This document shows, piece after piece, positions 51,666-60,067 of a stretch of DNA of 64,000 nucleotides. Each line of letters begins with the position of its first letter. Position 1 is the stretch's first letter. This DNA comes from Bacteroidales bacterium. Its GTDB lineage: Bacteria; Bacteroidota; Bacteroidia; Bacteroidales; P3. Position numbers and translations under genes: made by a program. The DNA lies in assembly GCA_028708845.1 (NCBI GenBank), contig JAQVXZ010000001.1, forward strand, positions 62,001-126,000, read 5' to 3'. The notes beneath the pieces were generated by a model. The model had not been told where the DNA came from and did not search any database. It was given only the letters and a program-made list of their open reading frames with translations.

Positions 51666-54005
51666 TTATTTGCTAAACAATTTCAACGATATGAATATGG
51701 TGCGAGGTAGCATTGGGCCATATATATAACCTGCATCTCTGTCTATGCCTTGGTCGAAGTCTCTTTGGTAGGCGTTGAATATGTTTTTTATGCCTCCTGC
51801 AATTTGAAACATTAGGTCTTCTTTTAGTTTGAAGTCGTAGGATGCTACTAGATTTAAGTCAAAGAAATGGGGTGTTGTTTCTAATTTGTCTGCTGGTATG
51901 TAGCCTGCATAGTGTGGGACTAGCATTTGACCGGTATAGGTTCCTGATAGTGATATGTTCATTGGCTTGACTGGTGCTAGGTTTAGGGTTGCGTAGGCGT
52001 AGTTGTCGGGGGTTCTTAGCATTTTCCTTGTTGCTTCTACTGATGGTTCTTCTGACCATTTCTCTTTATCGTTATACTTGCTTTGTTGGTAGGTGTAGCC
52101 AAGTGTTAGGGTGTATTTGGCTTGGTATGAAAGTTTGGCGGTTATGCTTAGTCCTCCTATTTTTGCTCCTGATGCGTTGTAGCGGAGTTGGGTTAGAGTG
52201 TTAGAATCTGAGCCTGGGTCTGAGTCAATTACTTTTAGGGCAAAGATATCTTTTAGGTTGGTGTAGAAGCCTTCAACTAAGAAGTTTGCTTGGTAGTTAT
52301 CGCTTAGTTGTACGTAATAGTCGGAGGATAGGCTGAAGCTATGTGAGTATTCTGGTCTGAGATTAGGGTCTAGTTTTGTTCTTAGAGATTGTCCTCCAAC
52401 TTGGGTTACATGAAGGTCTTCATCATAGGCTTGCGGTGCTCTGTAGCCCGAGCCATAAGATGCTCTAACTTGTAGGTCTTCGCTTGGGGTGTACATTATG
52501 TTTAGCCTTGGTGAGAATATTGGTGCTTTTATTAGGTTGTGTTTGTCAAGGCGTCCTCCTACTACAAATCTAAAGTATTTGGCTGTCCATTCTGATTGAA
52601 GAAATGCTCCAATAACATTGGTTGATTGTTTTGTTCCTGTATTATAACAAACTATGCTGTCTTCTAAGCTATTAGTACTATATTCTATTCCATAGACTAT
52701 GCTTGCTGGAAGGAAGATTAGTTTTTCTATTTTATTATAGCCCTGTGTTCCGAGTAAGAAGGTCATATCATTGCTTCTTCCATAAGCTTTTGGGTCTTTG
52801 TTTGATCCAAAATAAGATTCTCTATCAATATATTGTGCTGAGCTATAGACAGAGTATTTATTGTTTCCATCAAGGCTGATATAGTCGTAGTTGAGTCCTC
52901 CTGAATGGATTTTATGGTCTGTCATCTCTGTTATATCTGATAGGTGTGGTGGTTGTTCAAACGCATTTCCTCCACGACGGGTTTCTTGCATTGTGTGGTA
53001 TTCCAAAGTTAGTTTTTGGGTATTGGATAGTTTGTAGAATGATCTTGTTCCAAATGAGAATGCATCTAATTTACCTATTTCAGAGAATCCGTCATCATCA
53101 TGGTCATATGGTGATTTCTTTCTAAATGTTTGGTAGAATGAGGCTCCTGATTTATTGTTTTTTCCAATAACTACGGCGTTTGCATTGAAGTTTTGAGCAT
53201 AGGCTTTCATTCCTACTGCTTGAAGGTCTGTGCCTATTGAGTAGGAAGGGGTAAGGGGTTCTTTGGTTATTATGTTTATTGTTCCTGCTATTGCATTTGA
53301 GCCATAGAGTGCTGAGCCTGCTCCTTTTATTACTTCAATTCTTTCAACCATATTAACTGGCATTTGCTCTAAGCCATAAACTCCACCAAGGGCAGACATT
53401 ATTGGTTTGGAGTCTATTAGTATTTGAGAGTAAGGACCATCCATACCATTAATTCTTACCTGAGAAAAGCCGCAGTTTTGACAGCTATATTCAACTCTTA
53501 CTCCTGATTGGAAAGGTAGGGCTTGAGAAAGGTCTTGTGCGTTTGTTTGTTGGAAGGTCTTTTCAGACATAACATTAACAATTACTGGAGCCTCCTTCTT
53601 ACTTGTTTCAATCCTACTTGCTGATATAACAACCTCATCCATCATAACTTTAGTTTCCTTTAGCTCTATATGGGCGTGAACTGGTCGGTTTCTAACAACT
53701 CTTACCTCTTGTTCGTATCGCTCATAACCAACAAATGTTATAACTAAGGTATATGTGCCAGGTTGAAGTTTCCTTAAAATAAAATCCCCTTCTCTATCGG
53801 TTACAGTACCTATGGAAGTTCCCTTAATTCCAATTGAGGCAAAAGCTATAGGGTCTTTTGTCCTTGCATCAAATACATGACCCTCTATGCTTGCTTGGTC
53901 ATCTTTTGGATTTCCACCTCCTTGTCCTTTGCCATGTCCACCACCTTGTTGTGCATAAGTACTAAAGCTTGTTAATAAGGCTATGATAAAGAGTATTTTT
54001 CTCAT
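51666..54005 (-). CDS. TonB-dependent outer-membrane receptor with carboxypeptidase-like N-terminal domain
   Basis: 779 residues. Signal peptide to about residue 18 (STYAQ), then a Gly/His-rich stretch (GGGHGKGQGGGNP). A carboxypeptidase-regulatory-like domain (IEGHVFDARTKDPIAFASI) covers about 40-120, a plug domain with GGVYGLEQMPVNMVERIEVIKGAGSALYGSNAIAG about 125-245, and a 22-strand barrel ends in FISLKLFSK. It imports a ligand using TonB energy; CirA/BtuB-like vitamin, metal or siderophore uptake is possible. No SusD partner is adjacent, which argues against polysaccharide uptake. Confidence 0.92.
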   Translation of the reverse strand: MRKILFIIALLTSFSTYAQQGGGHGKGQGGGNPKDDQASIEGHVFDARTKDPIAFASIGIKGTSIGTVTDREGDFILRKLQPGTYTLVITFVGYERYEQEVRVVRNRPVHAHIELKETKVMMDEVVISASRIETSKKEAPVIVNVMSEKTFQQTNAQDLSQALPFQSGVRVEYSCQNCGFSQVRINGMDGPYSQILIDSKPIMSALGGVYGLEQMPVNMVERIEVIKGAGSALYGSNAIAGTINIITKEPLTPSYSIGTDLQAVGMKAYAQNFNANAVVIGKNNKSGASFYQTFRKKSPYDHDDDGFSEIGKLDAFSFGTRSFYKLSNTQKLTLEYHTMQETRRGGNAFEQPPHLSDITEMTDHKIHSGGLNYDYISLDGNNKYSVYSSAQYIDRESYFGSNKDPKAYGRSNDMTFLLGTQGYNKIEKLIFLPASIVYGIEYSTNSLEDSIVCYNTGTKQSTNVIGAFLQSEWTAKYFRFVVGGRLDKHNLIKAPIFSPRLNIMYTPSEDLQVRASYGSGYRAPQAYDEDLHVTQVGGQSLRTKLDPNLRPEYSHSFSLSSDYYVQLSDNYQANFLVEGFYTNLKDIFALKVIDSDPGSDSNTLTQLRYNASGAKIGGLSITAKLSYQAKYTLTLGYTYQQSKYNDKEKWSEEPSVEATRKMLRTPDNYAYATLNLAPVKPMNISLSGTYTGQMLVPHYAGYIPADKLETTPHFFDLNLVASYDFKLKEDLMFQIAGGIKNIFNAYQRDFDQGIDRDAGYIYGPMLPRTIFISLKLFSK

Positions 54006-54046
54006 TATATCTATTTTTATTATTTTATTTCTTCTAAATCTTCTAA

Positions 54047-54088
54047 AGAAAAAAGAGGCATTGTTATTTTATTAACAATTGCCTCTTT
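54047..54088 (-). terminator. Terminator of the C69 dipeptidase gene
   Basis: A 15-bp stem with one bulged base (54052-54066 with 54073-54088) is followed on the minus strand by TTTTTTC. Confidence 0.8.
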
Positions 54089-54111
54089 AATTTTATCTTA
54101 AAAATTATAGA

Positions 54112-55866
54112 CTAGTGACCTTCTGAACCAGCAGGTACTCTGATAATATCTCCATGGTCTTTTACAATCATCTCTAACCATTTTGTTGGATATGGTTTTT
54201 GATCAGGGAAAACGTTTTGTCCTTGACGGTATGGGCTTTCTAAGAATTTACCATTCTTTTCTGGTTTAGTGTTACCATCCATATACTTAACTAATAAGTA
54301 TTGGCTTAGTTTTTTCCAAGTTTTAAATGTTTGGTCTGACTTTGCAATTGAGAATCTTGTTATATCACTTCTCATTTGCTCTGGTGAGGCTGATTTTAAT
54401 TTATTATCAAGTTCTTCAACTTCTTTAATAAAACCTTCTTCCAAGTCTTTTTGTACTTTTCTAATATCTCCAATCATATCTGAATATCTTAAATATGCAA
54501 AGTTTGAAACTTGATTGAATAACCAGAAAGCAGATGTTTCAGAGTAAGTTACCATATCTCCGTTTCCTTCACGTAAGTGTTCAGGTGCTCTTGTTATGTT
54601 AGTGTACATTGGCATATAAACTGATGTATAGCTATCATCAACTCCAAACCAAAGAATTCCTTTTGCTCCCTCTGGCATCCAGCTTCTTGACTGTGCAACT
54701 AAAGAGAAACCTGTTTGTTGTGTTGAAATTGCTCTTTCATGAACATAGCTAACTCCATTAACTTCAAATCCCATTGGTCTCCAACGATAAGGACAAGCAT
54801 GAGGACCTGCTCCAAGATCTTTTGTCATATCCATTGGTGTTCCTTGGTAATGATCACGCATTAATTCCATAACATCTCTAACAGATAATTTGTTTTCTGG
54901 CTTAATCCAAAGTGGCATACGATTCTTTAGGTTATGTCCCATTGCGTAGTCTTCGTATTGAAGCATTGATTTGTTGCAACGTAGGAAACCAGCATAAACT
55001 CTAGCCTCACATGCTCTTGCAGCACTAAAAGTTATAGGTGCATAAGTATCGCTAAATGAAAAATCTGCATCTGTTCCATCATAATATCCTTTTAGTCTTG
55101 CAAATGTTATTACGTCATGAGCATAAACAACTTCTACCTCTGGGCGGAATATTTCTTTTAAGTTCTTTGAAGAAATTGATTTAAAGCTTTTCTTTACTTC
55201 TTGAGGAAATTGTGTTATACGAGCATGGTTTGCATGTCCTGAGATATAACCATCTGGGACTCTCATCGCTACCCAAACAGCTCCTTTTTTCCAATCCTTA
55301 TGTACTTTTCCTTTTTTGTTAAGATCTGGATATCCTTTACCAATCATTTCAAGTATCCAAACCTCATTAGCATCAGCTATTGAGAAAGATTCTCCACTTG
55401 AAAAATAACCATAAGTGTCAACTAATTCAGCCATTTGTTTTATTGCCTCACGAGCATTTTTAGCTCTTTGTAGGGTTAAATAAATTAATGTACCATAGTC
55501 AATTCCTCCTGTTGAGTCTTGTAGTTCAGCTCTTCCACCGTAGGTTGTTTCTGTAATAGACAATCCCCACTCATTTGAGTTACCAACTGTTGTGTAAGAT
55601 TTAGCAACTTGAGGAATCTTGATAAGTTTCTTTCCTGAATCCCAATCAACAATTTGTAGCATTGTGCCTTCTGGATATGTTGCTGCAGCTCTATAATATA
55701 ATTCACCATATAAGGTATGTGAATCTGCTGCATATGTAATCATTGTTGAACCGTCTTTTGAAGCTCCTTTTGTTACTAAGAAGCTTGTGCAAGCAAAAGC
55801 CGAAATCGATGAGCCTGCCAAAACAACAGCAAGCATCACTGATAATAGTTTTCTGAATTTGTTCAT
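54112..55866 (-). CDS. Secreted C69-family dipeptidase (PepD-like)
   Basis: 584 residues of the Ntn-hydrolase dipeptidase family. A signal peptide ends at Ala25, and Cys26 in ACTSFLVTKGASKDGS becomes the N-terminal catalytic nucleophile, so signal cleavage itself would activate the enzyme. Conserved NEWGLSITETTYGG and the ACPYRWRPMGF region follow. It releases dipeptides or amino acids in the periplasm or outside, fitting a proteolytic anaerobe together with the M14 peptidase. Single gene with its own promoter and terminator. Confidence 0.93.
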   Translation of the reverse strand: MNKFRKLLSVMLAVVLAGSSISAFACTSFLVTKGASKDGSTMITYAADSHTLYGELYYRAAATYPEGTMLQIVDWDSGKKLIKIPQVAKSYTTVGNSNEWGLSITETTYGGRAELQDSTGGIDYGTLIYLTLQRAKNAREAIKQMAELVDTYGYFSSGESFSIADANEVWILEMIGKGYPDLNKKGKVHKDWKKGAVWVAMRVPDGYISGHANHARITQFPQEVKKSFKSISSKNLKEIFRPEVEVVYAHDVITFARLKGYYDGTDADFSFSDTYAPITFSAARACEARVYAGFLRCNKSMLQYEDYAMGHNLKNRMPLWIKPENKLSVRDVMELMRDHYQGTPMDMTKDLGAGPHACPYRWRPMGFEVNGVSYVHERAISTQQTGFSLVAQSRSWMPEGAKGILWFGVDDSYTSVYMPMYTNITRAPEHLREGNGDMVTYSETSAFWLFNQVSNFAYLRYSDMIGDIRKVQKDLEEGFIKEVEELDNKLKSASPEQMRSDITRFSIAKSDQTFKTWKKLSQYLLVKYMDGNTKPEKNGKFLESPYRQGQNVFPDQKPYPTKWLEMIVKDHGDIIRVPAGSEGH

Positions 55867-55910
55867 TTTTCTTTCTATTTATTATTAATATGTTTCGATA
55901 TTTAAGTGCG

Positions 55911-55918
55911 CAAAAATA
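55911..55918 (-). promoter_or_regulatory. -7 promoter element of the C69 dipeptidase gene
   Basis: The minus-strand sequence TATTTTTG matches TAnnTTTG, 45 nt before the start codon. Confidence 0.6.
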
Positions 55919-55978
55919 AGGAAAAAAACTCTAATACACAAGTATTTCCAAATTGCTGTTTTATTTATTTCTTAATTT

Positions 55979-56683
55979 CTATTTGATTATTGTGCCTATA
56001 TGTTCTCCAAAAACTACCTTTTGAAGGTTGCCTTCTTTATTCATATCGAAAACATAGATAGGTAGATTATTTTCTTGACAAAGTGCAAAAGCGGTTAGAT
56101 CCATTATTTTTAATTGCTTTGTAAGTGCTTCTTGAAAACTTAGTTCAGAATACTTAGTTGCTTTTGAGTCTTTTTCAGGGTCTGCGGTATAGACTCCGTC
56201 AACTCTTGTTCCTTTAAGGATTACATCAGCTTTAATTTCAATTGCTCTAAGCGAAGAAGCAGTGTCGGTGGTGAAATAAGGGTTGCCTGTTCCTCCGCCA
56301 ATAATAACTACCTTTCCTTCTTCTAAGGCTTCAATAGAACGACGACGTGAATGTTCCTTACAAATAGGTTCTATCGCAAGTCCAGACAATAATTCGGTTC
56401 TAACTCCTTGTTTTTCTAGTTCTCCTTGCAAAGCCATTGAGTTAATAATTGTTGCAAGCATTCCCATATAGTCGCCTTGAACTCTATCGGTTCCTTGTGC
56501 TACTCCTTGAAGTCCTCTAAATATATTTCCTCCTCCAATCACAATTGCAATTTCACATCCTTTTTCTTTCACTTCCTTTATTTCTCTTGCATACTGAGAA
56601 AGCATTAATGGAGATATTCCGTATTCTTGCTCTCCCATAAGAGACTCTCCACTAAGTTTTAATAATATTCTTTTGTATTTCAT
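55979..56683 (-). CDS. pyrH: UMP kinase PyrH
   Basis: PyrH phosphorylates UMP to UDP with ATP, in pyrimidine nucleotide synthesis. 234 residues, amino-acid-kinase fold: KRILLKLSGESLMG at the start, VIGGGNIFRG near residue 50, GTGNPYFTTDTASSLRA near 130, and KGTRVDGVYTADPEK near 158. It is the last gene of a minus-strand set pssA-purS-queA-pyrH, 21 bp after queA. Confidence 0.96.
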   Translation of the reverse strand: MKYKRILLKLSGESLMGEQEYGISPLMLSQYAREIKEVKEKGCEIAIVIGGGNIFRGLQGVAQGTDRVQGDYMGMLATIINSMALQGELEKQGVRTELLSGLAIEPICKEHSRRRSIEALEEGKVVIIGGGTGNPYFTTDTASSLRAIEIKADVILKGTRVDGVYTADPEKDSKATKYSELSFQEALTKQLKIMDLTAFALCQENNLPIYVFDMNKEGNLQKVVFGEHIGTIIK

Positions 56684-56704
56684 AATCTATTATTCTTTTC
56701 TTGT

Positions 56705-57916
56705 TTATGGTTCAAAATAACATGCATCACCAAATGATAGAAATCTAAAATCATTTTCTAAGGCAAAATTATAACATTCTTTCCATTTCTCACCTATCAT
56801 TGCCGAGACTAATAATAATAATGTGCTTTTAGGTTGGTGAAAATTAGTTATCATTGCCGTTACTATTCTGTATTTATAAGATGGTGCAATAATGATTTGG
56901 GTCTGTCCACAAATTAAGTCCTCCTCTCCCATTTTTTCTAGAATTGCTTCTAAGGATTGTTTTGGGCTTATGTTGGTTTCTTTTTGGTAGGGTTCCCATT
57001 GTTGAATATCAATTTCTAAGTCAGCATCTTTATTTTCAATTAACTTAACTCCATGCCAATATAGGCTTTCGATTGTTCTAACAGAGGTTGTGCCAACGCA
57101 TACAATCTTCTTGTCGATATGCTTGATTAAATCATGAATAACTTCTTTTGTTATTGTGATTTTTTCAGTATGCATTACGTGCTCAGAAATTGAGTCGGTG
57201 CTAACTGGCTTAAAGGTTCCAGCTCCAACATGTAGGGTAACAAAGCCTGATTTTATTTGTTTCTCTTCAAGGTCTAAGAATGTTTTTTCTGTGAAATGTA
57301 ATCCAGCAGTAGGTGCCGCAACTGAGCCTTCCTCATTTGCATAAATTGTTTGGTAATCATCGTTATCCTCTTTCCTTGCTTCTCTGTTTAAGTAGGGAGG
57401 TAGTGGAATAACTCCCATAAGTGCCAATACCTCAGCAAAAGAATATTCCTTAGTCCAAGTAAACTTAACTATAAAGGCATTATCAACCTGCTCTTCTCTT
57501 TCTGCACAAAGCTCAATTGTCTTTCCTTCAAATTCAATAGTCTTTCTTAGAATACTATTCTTCCATCTCTTGTTATTGCCAACAAAACACTTCCATCTTC
57601 CTAATCCCTTTTGAGCAAAAGCTATTTGAATTTCATTTGGGTCTGTTGGTTCAAGACAAAAGACTTCAATAACTGAACCAGTATCTTTTTTGAAGAAAAG
57701 CCTTGCATGAACAACCTTTGTGTCGTTATATATTAATAGGCTATCCTTATCTAAAAGTTGAGGCAACTCAAAGAATGGTATCTCTGAAATTGCCTCATTT
57801 TTTAAAACTAAAAGCTTAGCCTTATCTCTTTCCTTTAGAGGGAACTTTGCAATTCTATAATCTGGCAAAGGATAATCAAAGTCAGCAATAGCAATGTCTA
57901 GTGACTTGCTTATCAT
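56705..57916 (-). CDS. queA: S-adenosylmethionine:tRNA ribosyltransferase-isomerase QueA
   Basis: QueA transfers and rearranges the ribosyl part of S-adenosylmethionine onto preQ1-tRNA, making epoxyqueuosine at the wobble base. 403 residues, somewhat longer than many QueA (about 340-360). FDYPLPDYRIAKFPLKERDKAKLL at the start, SVAAPTAGLHFT near 200, VTLHVGAGTFKPV near 232, and MITNFHQPKSTLLLLVSAMIG near the end are diagnostic. It directly abuts purS. Confidence 0.95.
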   Translation of the reverse strand: MISKSLDIAIADFDYPLPDYRIAKFPLKERDKAKLLVLKNEAISEIPFFELPQLLDKDSLLIYNDTKVVHARLFFKKDTGSVIEVFCLEPTDPNEIQIAFAQKGLGRWKCFVGNNKRWKNSILRKTIEFEGKTIELCAEREEQVDNAFIVKFTWTKEYSFAEVLALMGVIPLPPYLNREARKEDNDDYQTIYANEEGSVAAPTAGLHFTEKTFLDLEEKQIKSGFVTLHVGAGTFKPVSTDSISEHVMHTEKITITKEVIHDLIKHIDKKIVCVGTTSVRTIESLYWHGVKLIENKDADLEIDIQQWEPYQKETNISPKQSLEAILEKMGEEDLICGQTQIIIAPSYKYRIVTAMITNFHQPKSTLLLLVSAMIGEKWKECYNFALENDFRFLSFGDACYFEP

Positions 57917-58168
57917 TTATGCCTCAATAAGTTTAAATTCGTAATGCTCCATTACTGGATTATGAAGCAATTGGTTACAAGCACTATCAACTAAAGAACT
58001 TGCTTCTTCTTTTGTGGAAGCTTCAACCTCCAAAGTTATATGTTTACCAATTCTAACATTAGATATTTGTTCTAGTCCTATATTCCCCATTGAAGAGGTT
58101 ACAGCTTTTCCTTGAGGGTCTAATAAAGCCTTTAATGGCATTACATCGATTTCAGCAATAAATTTCAT
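57917..58168 (-). CDS. purS: PurS-like small subunit of phosphoribosylformylglycinamidine synthase
   Basis: 83 residues, single PurS domain: an MxxKALLDPQGKAVTSSMGNIG block, then IGKHITLEVEASTKEEA and a helical end (LLHNPVMEHYEFKLIE). In PurSQL-type organisms it links PurQ and PurL in purine synthesis step 4. PurQ and PurL are not nearby, and many Bacteroidota use a single long PurL. It overlaps the pssA stop by 4 bp and abuts queA, so the genes are co-transcribed. Confidence 0.88.
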   Translation of the reverse strand: MKFIAEIDVMPLKALLDPQGKAVTSSMGNIGLEQISNVRIGKHITLEVEASTKEEASSLVDSACNQLLHNPVMEHYEFKLIEA

Positions 58169-58938
58169 TTCTTTATTTTGTTAATGATTAGTGATTCTAT
58201 TATATAAACTATTATTATAAGCGGAATTGAATATAAATTAAATGCAAATATAAGTAATAATGCAATTATTAGGAAGATAAACTTCTCTTTATTGTCTTTC
58301 CATCTAAAGTTTTTAAACTTTAAGGCAAAAAGAGGTAGCTCTGCAACAAGCAAGAAAGACATTAGGATTGACCCAAAAAGAATAACTATTGGGTTTAATA
58401 AAACTGCTGTGAAGTTTGTGTAAAACGCTTGATTGCCTATACCCCAAAGGTGAATTGAATTGGCTTCAAGATAATACATTATCGGTAGAGAAATCCAGAT
58501 AAGAGCATTTGCAGGAGTAGGAACACCAATAAATCCCATTGTTTGGCGAGTATCTATATTAAATTTTGCTAATCTATATGCAGACATTAGAGCCATAAAA
58601 AGAGGAATAAAAACTAAGAAAGGGTATTTTGATAAAAAAGGATTTAATATGGCAAACTCTTTAAGCAAATCAACCGTTATTAAACTTGGAGCTACTCCAA
58701 ATGTTACAGCATCCGCCAAAGAGTCTAGCTGCTTCCCAAGTTCGGAATACGCTTTTAATGCTCTTGCAGCCATGCCATCCATAAAGTCAAACACAGCTCC
58801 GAGAATAACCAAAACAGAAGGTATGATTAGACTTTCGGTTGTGTATAGGGTGTAGATAGACATTATCCCACATAGCAAGTTTAGGAGAGTAATTGTATTA
58901 GGAATTTGTTTTTTTATCATCTTTCTTTCTTTTTTCAA
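58165..58938 (-). CDS. pssA: CDP-diacylglycerol-serine O-phosphatidyltransferase PssA
   Basis: Makes phosphatidylserine from CDP-diacylglycerol and serine at the membrane, leading to phosphatidylethanolamine. 257 residues; a later ATG at 58920 (MIKKQIPN) could be the true start. About seven membrane helices. The CDP-alcohol phosphotransferase motif lies around residues 47-72: DGMAARALKAYSELGKQLDS followed by LAD. It is the first gene of pssA-purS-queA-pyrH; the usual partner psd is not here. Confidence 0.92.
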   Translation of the reverse strand: MKKERKMIKKQIPNTITLLNLLCGIMSIYTLYTTESLIIPSVLVILGAVFDFMDGMAARALKAYSELGKQLDSLADAVTFGVAPSLITVDLLKEFAILNPFLSKYPFLVFIPLFMALMSAYRLAKFNIDTRQTMGFIGVPTPANALIWISLPIMYYLEANSIHLWGIGNQAFYTNFTAVLLNPIVILFGSILMSFLLVAELPLFALKFKNFRWKDNKEKFIFLIIALLLIFAFNLYSIPLIIIVYIIESLIINKIKK

Positions 58939-58942
58939 GCCT

Positions 58943-58950
58943 CAAAATTA
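58943..58950 (-). promoter_or_regulatory. -7 promoter element of the pssA-purS-queA-pyrH operon
   Basis: The minus-strand sequence TAATTTTG matches TAnnTTTG. It lies only 4 nt above the longest pssA start and 22 nt above the start at 58920, which favours the shorter start. Confidence 0.55.
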
Positions 58951-59014
58951 CTCAAATATTACATATCATCGAATTATTTCAACACTTTTTGTATATGAAT
59001 TAGGGTTATATTCT

Positions 59015-59022
59015 TATATTTG
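59015..59022 (+). promoter_or_regulatory. -7 promoter element of the lipoprotein-frr unit
   Basis: TATATTTG matches TAnnTTTG, 29 nt before the lipoprotein ATG. Confidence 0.65.
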
Positions 59023-59051
59023 CACATTAAAACAATATTAGAACAAAAGAA

Positions 59052-59486
59052 ATGAAAAATAAAATTATTATCCTACTCTCTGTCTTATTTGCTTTTATAT
59101 CACTAAGCTTTGTGTCTTGTCAAGATGATAAATCATTGGCATCTGAGGATTGGAATGGTAACTGGCAACTTAACGAGAGTGTTAATTTTCCTCAAGCTAA
59201 AAATAACGAAAATCCTAGAAAGTCCAATAGCGGTACAATTCAGATTGACCCTAACGATAATAGACAAATAATAATAAATGGTGATTTATTTGGACTTTAT
59301 TCAAGTCTTAAAATAAAAGCAAAAGTAGTTTCCACAACAGCTTCTTTTGAGGAAACAATAGGTAAAGATAAAATGAAAGGGACTGGAGTTTTAGTAAACA
59401 AGGATAAGATTAACTTTAGCTTTACTATCACAACCGAAAATAATCAAGTAGAATCCTACAAAAGAACAGCAACAAGAATTAAATAA
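59052..59486 (+). CDS. Small lipoprotein of unknown function
   Basis: 144 residues with a lipoprotein signal (lipobox FVSC, Cys24), followed by an acidic linker (QDDKSLASED). The rest looks like a small beta-rich, lipocalin-like fold (WNGNWQLNESVNF, SGTIQIDPNDNRQIIINGD, ending ESYKRTATRIK). It lies 13 bp before frr and is likely co-transcribed with it, which may be incidental. I do not recognise a named family. Confidence 0.7.
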   Translation: MKNKIIILLSVLFAFISLSFVSCQDDKSLASEDWNGNWQLNESVNFPQAKNNENPRKSNSGTIQIDPNDNRQIIINGDLFGLYSSLKIKAKVVSTTASFEETIGKDKMKGTGVLVNKDKINFSFTITTENNQVESYKRTATRIK

Positions 59487-59499
59487 AAAACAATATATT

Positions 59500-60063
59500 A
59501 TGACAGATTCATCAAAAAATTTGATACAAGAGTGTACAACGAATATGAAATCGGCAGTAAAATTCCTTGAAGGCTCATTACATAAAATTAAAGCAGGTAA
59601 AGCATCTCCTTCTATGCTTGAAGGGATAAAAGTAGATTATTACGGTAATATGACTGATTTATCTCAGGTTGCAAACATTTCTACTCCTGATGCAAAACAA
59701 ATCATTGTACAACCATGGGAAAAAGCAATGTTATCTCCAATTGATAAAGCAATTTTAGCAGCTAACCTTGGTTTTACTCCAAAGTTTGAAGGAGATATGT
59801 TGCGTATAACTCTTCCTCCTGTAACAGAAGAAAGACGAAGAGAGCTTGTTAAGATAGCAAAAGCAGAAGTTGAGGATGCAAAAGTAAGCATAAGAAATGT
59901 TAGAAGAGGAATAATTGATAAGATAAAAAAATCAAAAGACCAAGGAGTTTCAGAGGATGAAATAAAGGTTGTTGAAAAAGAAATAGAAGCAATTACTGAG
60001 AAAGAAATCAAAAGCACAGAGGAGTTATTTGTTATGAAGGAAAAAGAAATAATGTCAATTTAA
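59500..60063 (+). CDS. frr: Ribosome recycling factor
   Basis: Splits post-termination ribosomes together with EF-G. 187 residues, the normal length. Typical segments are LHKIKAGKASPSMLEGIKVDYYG near residue 28, QIIVQPWEKAML near 68, LRITLPPVTEERRRELVKIAK near 107, and the long helices to the C-terminus. It is commonly next to pyrH, but here pyrH lies 2.8 kb away on the other strand. Confidence 0.96.
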   Translation: MTDSSKNLIQECTTNMKSAVKFLEGSLHKIKAGKASPSMLEGIKVDYYGNMTDLSQVANISTPDAKQIIVQPWEKAMLSPIDKAILAANLGFTPKFEGDMLRITLPPVTEERRRELVKIAKAEVEDAKVSIRNVRRGIIDKIKKSKDQGVSEDEIKVVEKEIEAITEKEIKSTEELFVMKEKEIMSI

Positions 60064-60067
60064 GCTG

